Below are positions 7,035 to 12,237 of a stretch of DNA of 12,237 nucleotides, in pieces (positions within the stretch are counted from its first letter, which is position 1; each line of letters opens with the position of its first letter). Origin of the DNA: Syntrophaceae bacterium UBA4059. Lineage in GTDB: Bacteria; Desulfobacterota; Syntrophia; Syntrophales; Smithellaceae. The notes under the pieces are model-generated. The model was not told the DNA's origin. It did no database searches and saw only the letters and a program-made list of their open reading frames with translations. The translations under genes were made by a program, and so were the position numbers. The stretch lies in contig DFZJ01000201.1 in the NCBI GenBank assembly GCA_002382045.1, forward strand, positions 14,892 through 27,128, in the 5' to 3' direction.

Positions 7035-7271
7035 TCATTTACCGCCCAGCAGTTGTTTGATTTCTTCAGATGACGGAAGTTTACCGGCAACCTTCACTTT
7101 TCCGTCAATGACCAGAGCAGGCGTTGTCATCACGCCGTACCTCATGATCTTTTTAATATCGTCAACCTTGGATATGTCCGCGGAAATCCCTTCCGCCTTG
7201 ACGGTTTCACGGACCATCTCTTCCAACTTATGACACTTCGCGCAACCCGTACCCAGAATTTCTATTTTCAT
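7035..7271 (-). CDS. Small thioredoxin-like redox-active disulfide protein
   Basis: A 78-residue cytosolic protein of the Thioredoxin_3 (small redox-active disulfide protein 2) type. It starts KIEILGTGCAKCHKLEEMV, placing the CxxC motif at C10 and C13. It has the cis-proline loop YGVMTTPALVIDGKV and an IKQLL helix at the end. This is the typical length for the family, whose members are often encoded next to DUF318 permeases and ArsR regulators. It may supply electrons for, or hand metalloid to, the adjacent permease, but neither role can be read from the sequence. Its AGGGGG ribosome-binding site overlaps the arsR stop region, with only 10 bp between the genes. Its TGA overlaps a possible permease start, so it is tightly embedded in the operon. 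Confidence 0.9.
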   Translation of the reverse strand: MKIEILGTGCAKCHKLEEMVRETVKAEGISADISKVDDIKKIMRYGVMTTPALVIDGKVKVAGKLPSSEEIKQLLGGK

Positions 7272-7281
7272 CTTGAACCCC

Positions 7282-7614
7282 CTATTTTCGGCATGACTTC
7301 ATAATTTTTTTGTGATCTTCCGCTTTCGCGGTCAGCACATCTTCCACGCAGCCGATAAAATTCATAATACAGGGACAGCGCAACGCATAGTAAATCGAAT
7401 TGGCCCGTTTTTCATCGGTCACCAGACCGGCGTTTTTCAGTACGCTCAAATGTTTGGAGACCGTGGACGTGTCCGCGCCGACCATTTCCGTCAGTTCACC
7501 GACGCAGCGCTCGTTTTTGTTCAGTTCTTCGATAATAAACAACCGGCTGGGGTGAGCCATCGCCTTGATGATTTTGGCCCGCGCCTCATACTGAGGCTTC
7601 ATGGAACTTTTCAT
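7282..7614 (-). CDS. arsR: ArsR/SmtB-family metalloregulatory repressor
   Basis: A 110-residue winged-helix repressor expected to bind the operator just upstream and to release it when trivalent arsenicals bind. The family core is clear: AHPSRLFIIEEL, then VGELTEMVGADTSTVSKHLSVLKNAGLV (helix-turn-helix, about 38-65) and the wing DEKRANSIYYAL. E. coli ArsR uses a CVC motif in its DNA-binding helix, but this protein has only C37 there. It has C80, C82 and C89 (RCPCIMNFIGC) after the wing, a likely alternative metalloid site. The frame is open up to ATG 7644, but that codon lies in the -10/operator. ATG 7614 is preceded by AAAGGAGGA with a 6-nt gap, so the shorter start is chosen. It is the first gene of the minus-strand arsenic operon. 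Confidence 0.93.
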   Translation of the reverse strand: MKSSMKPQYEARAKIIKAMAHPSRLFIIEELNKNERCVGELTEMVGADTSTVSKHLSVLKNAGLVTDEKRANSIYYALRCPCIMNFIGCVEDVLTAKAEDHKKIMKSCRK

Positions 7615-7620
7615 GGAACG

Positions 7621-7629
7621 TCCTCCTTT
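7621..7629 (-). promoter_or_regulatory. Ribosome-binding site that fixes the arsR start
   Basis: The minus strand reads AAAGGAGGA ending 6 nt before ATG 7614. It is a near-perfect Shine-Dalgarno match and lies inside the longer open frame that starts at 7644, so it decides in favour of the 110-aa product. Confidence 0.85.
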
Positions 7630-7634
7630 GTCAT

Positions 7635-7654
7635 ATTTGGCCATATAGCCAAAT
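7635..7654. promoter_or_regulatory. Operator palindrome, probable ArsR binding site
   Basis: Arms ATTTGGC (7635-7641) and GCCAAAT (7648-7654) are perfect inverted repeats around CATATA. Eighteen of the 20 positions are symmetric, with only the pair 7642/7647 breaking it. It covers the -10 element of the arsR promoter, the usual place for an ArsR operator, and lies about 20 bp before the arsR start. Binding by this ArsR is inference. Confidence 0.78.
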
Positions 7655-7670
7655 TGCCATGCTGTGTCAA
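7642..7670 (-). promoter_or_regulatory. Sigma70-type promoter of the arsenic operon
   Basis: On the minus strand a perfect -35 TTGACA (7670 to 7665) is followed by a 17-nt spacer and TATATG (7647 to 7642), a 4/6 -10. The -10 is embedded in the palindromic operator, so bound repressor would block polymerase directly. The expected transcript start near 7635 lies upstream of the arsR ribosome-binding site and downstream of ATG 7644, which excludes that ATG. Confidence 0.75.
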
Positions 7671-7692
7671 GATAAATTTTAATTCAGAGGGT

Positions 7693-7733
7693 CAAAGCCA
7701 GGACACGCGCCGGGGCGGCCGTGCCGGGCTTTG
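7693..7733 (-). terminator. GC-rich hairpin after tex, probable terminator or insulator
   Basis: The minus strand reads CAAAGCC, c, GGCACG, GCCG, CCC, CGGC, g, CGTGTC, ct, GGCTTTG. This folds into three stacked stems (7, 6 and 4 bp) with a 3-nt loop, small bulges and one G-U pair. It begins 14 bp after the tex stop codon and ends about 23 bp before the arsR -35. It lacks a run of T directly after the stem, having only ACCCTCTGAATT, so it is not a textbook intrinsic terminator. It may act with Rho or protect the tex mRNA end. Confidence 0.6.
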
Positions 7734-7747
7734 CACCGTAACAATAC

Positions 7748-10051
7748 CTACTTCTTTTTCAGCGCCTCGGCAAAAGGATTGTTGAAGGGCTTGGGGGCGA
7801 CTCTCGCATTCTTTTTCTCGTGCCGCAGCTTAGGTTGGCCTGGCTTTATTTTTCGCTCCTCCGGATGGAGGCTGGAAGGTTCCGCAGCCGTTTTCTGATC
7901 CTCTGCCTTCTCCCCCGGCGTCTTTTTCATGGACAGAGAAATCCGTTTTCGTTGCGCATCCACGGCCAGAACCGTCACCTCGATTTTCTGGCCAACCTTC
8001 ACCACATCCGTCGGCGCCTTGACATACCGGTCGGCCATCTCACTTAAATGAACCAGACCGTCCTGATGAACGCCGATATCCACAAAAGCGCCAAACGCCG
8101 TGATGTTGGTGACCACGCCGGTCAGTTTCATGCCGGAAATCAAATCCGTGATCTTGTCGATGCCTTCAGCAAAAACCACATTTTCAAACTGACTCCGGGG
8201 GTCGCGCCCCGGCTTGGCCAACTCCGATATAATGTCTTTTAAAGTAGGTAATCCGACTTTGTCCGTAACATAGTTGGCCAGAACGATCTTTTGCCGTCTT
8301 GCTTCATCCGCCATCAAATCCACAACAGAGCAGCCCTGATCGGCCGCCATTTTTTCGACGATCGCGTAACTTTCGGGATGGACGGCTGCGGCATCCAGAG
8401 GGTTTACGCTGTCGCGAATACGCAAAAAACCGGCGGACTGCTCAAAGGCTTTGGGACCGAGGCGTTTCACGCTTTTGAGTGCGTCACGGGTTGGAAACGG
8501 ACCGTTTTCGTTGCGATGAGTGACGATATTTTCCGCAAGCGTGGCGCCCAGACCGGACACATACGAAAGAAGCTGGACACTGGCCGTATTCACCTCGACG
8601 CCTACGGCATTGACACAACTGACCACCACGTCATCCAGAGCCTGCTGCAGCAAACCCTGATCCACATCATGCTGATACTGGCCCACACCAATGGCTTTCG
8701 GCTCGATTTTAACCAGTTCCGCGAGTGGATCCATCAGACGGCGGCCAATAGAGACTGCTCCTCGCACGGTGATATCCTGATCGGGAAATTCGGCCCTTGC
8801 CGCTTCCGATGCGGAATAAACCGACGCCCCGCTTTCATTGACCATGACCACGACAATTTCCTTGGGCAGATCAAGACTCCGCAAAAAGCTTTCCGTCTCG
8901 CGTCCCGCCGTGCCATTGCCGACGGCAATGGCTTCAATTCCAAATTTTTCACACAGGGTTCTGACCGTCCGTCCCGCCTCGTCACGCGTTTTTTCCGACA
9001 TGAGCGGAAAAATGGTTTCGTGATGGACTAACTTACCCTGGGCATCAAGACAAACCGTTTTGCAGCCGGTGCGGAACCCGGGATCAATCGCCAGCACGGT
9101 TTTTTGCCCCATGGGCGGCGCCAGCAGCAACTGGCGCAGGTTATCGGCAAAAACCCGGATGGCGGTTTCATCAGCGCGTTTCTTCGTCTCCATCCTGGTT
9201 TCCGTTTCCATGGAAAGCGAAAGCAGGCGCTTGAAACTGTCGCGCACCGCCTGTTTCACCTGATTGGCAGCTTCATTTGCACCGCGAACAAACAGATCTT
9301 CCAGAATTTGTAGAGCTTCTTCATCCGGCGGCATCATCGAAAGGGTCAGAAACTCTTCGCGCTCGCCGCGACGCATGGCCAGCACCCGGTGAGACGGCGC
9401 GGCCGTGACCGGCTCTTCCCAATCGTAATAGTCTTTGTATTTCATGCCGGACTCCAGCTTATCCGGCAGAACCTTCGACCGGATCACGCCTTTGTTCCGG
9501 AAAAGGTCGCGCATTTTTGCCCGTGCGCCCGCATCTTCATTCACCCACTCCGCAATGATGTCGCGCGCTCCAGCGAGAGCTTCATCCAGCGTTGCCACAC
9601 CCTTTCCCACGCTAACAAACAAGGCTGCCTCCATGGCCGGATCAAACGCATCTTCCTGCGCAAATATTTTAGTCGCCAGTTCTTCCAGCCCTTTTTCCCG
9701 GGCATCGGTCGCTCTGGTGCGGCGCTTGGGACGAAACGGCAGATAAATATCTTCAAGAACGGACATGGTTTCAGCAGCCAAAACTCTGGTCTGAAGTTCC
9801 TCCGTCAGCAAATTGCGTTCCGTAAGCGATTTAACAATAGCCGAGCGTCGATTCTCCAGCTCTTCGAGTTCAGAAAGTCGGTCGCGAATAGCCGTAATCA
9901 CGACCTCGTCCAGCATTCCGGTCACTTCCTTGCGGTAGCGGGCAATGAAGGGAACCGTCGCCCCTTCGGCAATCATCTGAGCGGTATCAGCGACTTGTTT
10001 ATCAGTTATATTGAGTTCCTGAGCAATCTTTTCGTATCGAAGCGAGATCAT
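7748..10051 (-). CDS. tex: Tex-family S1 RNA-binding protein (transcription accessory protein)
   Basis: Tex is a conserved nucleic-acid-binding protein linked to transcription and RNA metabolism. The 767 residues from ATG 10051 match the usual length (about 770-785). The N-terminal helical region holds VPFIARYRKEVTGMLDE (33-49) and DIYLPFRPKRRTRA (101-114), a strong family signature. A YqgF/RNase H-like domain starts near 316 (VLAIDPGFRTGCKTV). Helix-hairpin-helix segments follow about 498-545 (SGLGATLAENIV, VKRLGPKAFEQSAGFLRI). An S1 domain lies at about 641-710 (GVVTNITAFGAFVDIGVHQDGLVHLSEM). The last 55 residues are a Lys/Pro-rich tail. The frame is open to ATG 10102, but ATG 10051 has AAAGGA 5-6 nt upstream and begins MISLRYEKIAQELN, like other Tex starts. 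It is transcribed away from the chemoreceptor gene. Confidence 0.95.
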   Translation of the reverse strand: MISLRYEKIAQELNITDKQVADTAQMIAEGATVPFIARYRKEVTGMLDEVVITAIRDRLSELEELENRRSAIVKSLTERNLLTEELQTRVLAAETMSVLEDIYLPFRPKRRTRATDAREKGLEELATKIFAQEDAFDPAMEAALFVSVGKGVATLDEALAGARDIIAEWVNEDAGARAKMRDLFRNKGVIRSKVLPDKLESGMKYKDYYDWEEPVTAAPSHRVLAMRRGEREEFLTLSMMPPDEEALQILEDLFVRGANEAANQVKQAVRDSFKRLLSLSMETETRMETKKRADETAIRVFADNLRQLLLAPPMGQKTVLAIDPGFRTGCKTVCLDAQGKLVHHETIFPLMSEKTRDEAGRTVRTLCEKFGIEAIAVGNGTAGRETESFLRSLDLPKEIVVVMVNESGASVYSASEAARAEFPDQDITVRGAVSIGRRLMDPLAELVKIEPKAIGVGQYQHDVDQGLLQQALDDVVVSCVNAVGVEVNTASVQLLSYVSGLGATLAENIVTHRNENGPFPTRDALKSVKRLGPKAFEQSAGFLRIRDSVNPLDAAAVHPESYAIVEKMAADQGCSVVDLMADEARRQKIVLANYVTDKVGLPTLKDIISELAKPGRDPRSQFENVVFAEGIDKITDLISGMKLTGVVTNITAFGAFVDIGVHQDGLVHLSEMADRYVKAPTDVVKVGQKIEVTVLAVDAQRKRISLSMKKTPGEKAEDQKTAAEPSSLHPEERKIKPGQPKLRHEKKNARVAPKPFNNPFAEALKKK

Positions 10052-10283
10052 ATTCTTCCTTTGCGATTTTAAGTGGAGCGGGAGCCTTACCACAGCGGGC
10101 ATCCGGATGCAATCGGCCGTTTATATTTCAGCCTTTTTCAGCCGATCTTCACTATAATTAAAACTTGCGTCCGGCAACGGAAATCAGTCAATACCAAAAA
10201 CATGATTGACTAACGCCCAGGGTGCGAGTAAAATCAACGCCATTATTCGCGGCTGCATCACAGCCGGCAAACAGGAGGAACTC
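10052..10283. promoter_or_regulatory. Divergent intergenic region between tex and the chemoreceptor gene
   Basis: This 232-bp spacer must hold start signals for both neighbours. On the plus strand a perfect TATAAT at 10153-10158 lacks a recognisable -35. On the minus strand TATAGT (10156 to 10151) is preceded at 15 nt by TTGCCG (10177 to 10172), a weak candidate for tex. Other structure includes a perfect 12-bp palindrome GCATCCGGATGC (10099-10110), a TTCAGCC direct repeat at 10127 and 10137 spaced exactly 10 bp, and ATCGGC/GCCGAT arms (10112-10117, 10141-10146). No sigma28 or sigma54 consensus was found. An open frame continues upstream from the chemoreceptor start to 10206 but lacks a ribosome-binding site. 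Confidence 0.35.
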
Positions 10284-11537
10284 ATGGATCTGCTGATTCA
10301 AATTTTCATCAAACTGGTTACTTATATGGTCGCGGCGGCGGTTTGTGCCGGTATTATCAGGTATTTCATGGGCAAAACATTGACTTACAAGTTATTGATC
10401 TGGCTGATACCAGGTATCATAACCGTTATGCTGGCTGCTTTTATCTCCGGCAAATCGGAAGGTGCTTTAAAATATATAACCACACCCATCGGAATGCTGG
10501 CCGTGATCGCCAACTTCATTTTCGTGGGGAAAAAGCTGATCATGCAAATCCTGCAGATCGCCGCTGAACTGAATGAATCGACCGATGAAATGAATGCCGC
10601 GGCAACGCTGGTATCCAATGCCACCGGGAACCTGGCGGAAGGGACATCCTCTCAGGCGGCGGCCATCGAGCAGTCCTCATCGTCCCTGGAAGAAATGTCC
10701 GCCATGACGACCGGCAATGCGGAAAATGCCACTCAGGCCAAGAACCTCATGGCTGAAACCCGTGCCATCGTAACCAAAGTCAACGAACACATGGGCAACA
10801 TGGCCGAAGCCATCCAGAAAGTGACCCGGACAAGCGAGGAAACCGGTAAAATCATCAAGACGATCGACGAAATCGCCTTTCAGACCAACCTCCTGGCTTT
10901 GAATGCGGCGGTGGAAGCCGCCCGCGCGGGTGAAGCCGGCGCTGGATTTGCCGTGGTCGCCGATGAAGTCAGAAATCTGGCCCAGCGTTCGGCGGAGGCA
11001 GCCAAAAACACGCAGACCCTTATTGAAAACACCATTACCGTCGTCAAGGAAAGCAGTGATCTGACCGAGCTGACGCAAAAAGCCTTTGCGGAAAACGTGG
11101 AAATTGCGGGCAAAGTTGAGGAACTGGTCAAGGAAATCGCCGCTGCTTCAGTTGAGCAGGCCCAGGGGATCAGTCAAATCAACAAAGCCGTTGCCGATCT
11201 CGACCGGGTCACCCAGGAGAATGCCTCTACGGCTGAAGAATCGGCCAGTGCGGCGGAAGAGATGAACGCCCAGTCGGAACAAATCAAGGGAATTGTTAAA
11301 CGGCTGGTGTTTATTGTCGAGGGAAAGGATGAAGGGGTCAAGACGATTTCATCACCTCCCCAGTCCCGTATGCAGCAGACCAGGAAAGCCGGCGCGGCTC
11401 AAGGGGCGCCCCGTAAGGCCCCCGTTCAAGCGCTGCCTGCCGTTGCCAAAAAACCGGCAGCCGGTCGCACGGGGGCGCATAAAGTGACGCCGGAAGATAT
11501 CATTCCTTTTGGAAAAGATGAGTTTAAGGATTTCTAG
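10284..11537 (+). CDS. Methyl-accepting chemotaxis protein without a periplasmic sensor domain
   Basis: A 417-residue chemoreceptor. Three hydrophobic segments lie at about 3-25, 36-54 and 66-82, with only short loops between them. There is no periplasmic ligand-binding domain and no obvious HAMP domain. A long coiled-coil signalling domain (about 95-345) follows. Its tip EIAFQTNLLALNAAVEAARA and GFAVVADEVRNLAQRSAEAA (197-240) is the conserved contact site for CheA and CheW. Glu/Gln-rich stretches such as SSQAAAIEQSSSSLEEM and ASTAEESASAAEEM look like methylation helices. After it comes a flexible Pro/Ala/Lys linker (about 355-400), then PEDIIPFGKDEFKDF. AGGAGG ends 5 nt before ATG 10284, which decides the start. 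The signal sensed is unknown; membrane or energy state is a reasonable guess. Confidence 0.92.
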   Translation: MDLLIQIFIKLVTYMVAAAVCAGIIRYFMGKTLTYKLLIWLIPGIITVMLAAFISGKSEGALKYITTPIGMLAVIANFIFVGKKLIMQILQIAAELNESTDEMNAAATLVSNATGNLAEGTSSQAAAIEQSSSSLEEMSAMTTGNAENATQAKNLMAETRAIVTKVNEHMGNMAEAIQKVTRTSEETGKIIKTIDEIAFQTNLLALNAAVEAARAGEAGAGFAVVADEVRNLAQRSAEAAKNTQTLIENTITVVKESSDLTELTQKAFAENVEIAGKVEELVKEIAAASVEQAQGISQINKAVADLDRVTQENASTAEESASAAEEMNAQSEQIKGIVKRLVFIVEGKDEGVKTISSPPQSRMQQTRKAGAAQGAPRKAPVQALPAVAKKPAAGRTGAHKVTPEDIIPFGKDEFKDF

Positions 11538-11556
11538 GAGGCTGCGGGAGCAATAA

Positions 11557-12135
11557 ATGATTTCGCGCATTGACCATGTATCCATTGCGGTAAAAGATCA
11601 GGAAAAAGCCGCGCATTTCTTTCAAGACATCCTGGGAGCCGTTGCGGGAACTTGTGCGGCCGATCCCGTAACCCGATATTTCTGGCAGCTCTTTTCGCTG
11701 GGTGATTTGTCCCGTCTGGAGATTATTTCTCCCACAGGAGAAGGAAGTTTTCTGGACGGTTTCCTGAAATCCAGGGAAGCAGGCGTCCATCACATCACCC
11801 TTCAAACGCCGGATATTAAAAAGGCCATGGCTCATCTTGAAGCGCACGGCGTTCCCTTCTTCGGTTACAACGAATATCCGGGAGGCGTCTGGACGGAAAT
11901 ATTCATCCACCCCCGTCATGCTTTCGGCGTCCTGATTCAGATCGCTCAATTCGAATCCGACGACTGGCTCTCCGATCAGGTAAAGTTTCCCGCGGGGACC
12001 CGGTGGCAGGTTGAAAAAACCCAAACCGGCGCAACCCTGACATTTGCTCATCCGGGCGGCGGCAAGGTTGCCCTGGAGCTGGACCACAAAGCGCTTCAGC
12101 AATTGACGACGGCACTGGAAAACGCGCTGGCTTAA
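11557..12135 (+). CDS. VOC-family protein, methylmalonyl-CoA epimerase-like
   Basis: A 192-residue protein with two vicinal-oxygen-chelate modules in its first about 132 residues. The opening ISRIDHVSIAVKDQEKAAHF, then LSRLEIISPTGEGSFLDGFL, GVHHITLQTPDIKKAMAHLEAHGV and HPRHAFGVLIQIAQ follow methylmalonyl-CoA epimerase and related glyoxalase-like proteins. Expected metal ligands are H7, E55 and H79. The final ligand, normally Glu in the IEL motif of epimerases, is Gln128 here. A further 60 residues (about 133-192) extend past the usual epimerase length and look like a partial third module or dimer arm. It starts 19 bp after the chemoreceptor stop, with GGGAG 6 nt before the ATG, so the two are probably co-transcribed. 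The true substrate is unknown, and the epimerase label is only by resemblance. Confidence 0.85.
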   Translation: MISRIDHVSIAVKDQEKAAHFFQDILGAVAGTCAADPVTRYFWQLFSLGDLSRLEIISPTGEGSFLDGFLKSREAGVHHITLQTPDIKKAMAHLEAHGVPFFGYNEYPGGVWTEIFIHPRHAFGVLIQIAQFESDDWLSDQVKFPAGTRWQVEKTQTGATLTFAHPGGGKVALELDHKALQQLTTALENALA

Positions 12136-12237
12136 GAACCGGTGTATTTTTGAAAAGGAAGGCAAGATAGCGACTGATTCAAGATTGACATGGTAAGCCG
12201 ATTTCACAAGGTCAGTCGTAATTTATTTTGTCCTTCT
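12136..12237. other. Trailing intergenic segment, no gene recognised
   Basis: No coding frame, RNA gene or T-rich terminator was recognised after the VOC gene. A 7-bp inverted repeat CGACTGA (12171-12177) and TCAGTCG (12212-12218) encloses 34 bases. A TTGACA at 12185-12190 has no matching -10 at a suitable distance before the window ends. Confidence 0.5.

Noticed and set aside
8291..9031. 246-aa plus-strand frame inside tex
   Set aside because: It is antisense to the YqgF and HhH regions of tex, which are conserved, and its own translation shows no family features.
10206..10283. 26-residue N-terminal extension of the chemoreceptor
   Set aside because: ATG 10206 has no ribosome-binding site, while ATG 10284 has AGGAGG at ideal distance and starts directly with the first membrane segment.
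11524..12207. 227-aa minus-strand frame opposite the VOC gene
   Set aside because: The plus strand encodes a recognisable VOC protein with a ribosome-binding site; the minus frame has no similarity I can recognise and spans the intergenic end.
12185..12213. TTGACA near the right edge as a promoter
   Set aside because: At 16-18 nt downstream the sequence is AAGGTC-like with no resemblance to a -10 element.

Overview
The window looks like chromosomal DNA from an anaerobic, moderate-GC Gram-negative bacterium, most likely a deltaproteobacterium (Desulfobacterota, Syntrophales-like). That placement is inference. It rests on the anaerobic-type GlpA/GlpC glycerol-3-phosphate dehydrogenase, the arsenic cluster built from Acr3 and an ArsP-like permease with small CxxC redox proteins, the acidic/aromatic end of the chemoreceptor, and TGAACC spacer repeats of a kind I associate with this group. 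No rRNA, tRNA, insertion sequence, phage gene or CRISPR array was seen.

Left part (1-3309, minus strand): glycerol use. glpK (glycerol kinase) is followed by glpA (FAD subunit of glycerol-3-phosphate dehydrogenase with a C-terminal [2Fe-2S] domain) and then directly by the start of glpC (iron-sulfur subunit, cut by the window edge). glpA and glpC share an ATGA overlap. The glpB normally found between them in E. coli is absent here. The glpK-glpA spacer holds an array of TGAACC repeats.

Middle (3437-7670, minus strand): an arsenic-resistance operon. From a good sigma70-type promoter whose -10 lies inside a near-perfect 20-bp palindrome, the order is arsR, a 78-aa thioredoxin-like protein, an ArsP/DUF318 permease, a wrecked arsC, acr3 (arsenite efflux), a periplasmic DsbA-like CPPC protein, and a 175-aa protein joining an unrecognised N-terminal domain to a thioredoxin-like CxxC domain. 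The arsC is reduced to a start region and about 45 C-terminal codons in another frame. The operon therefore keeps efflux of trivalent arsenicals and three thiol-redox proteins but has lost its own arsenate reductase.

Right part: tex (minus, 7748-10051) encodes the conserved RNA-binding S1 protein Tex and ends before a strong GC hairpin that separates it from the ars promoter. A 232-bp divergent spacer follows. On the plus strand are a chemoreceptor with three membrane segments but no periplasmic sensor domain, and, 19 bp after it, a VOC-fold protein resembling methylmalonyl-CoA epimerase. The last 100 bases hold no recognisable gene.
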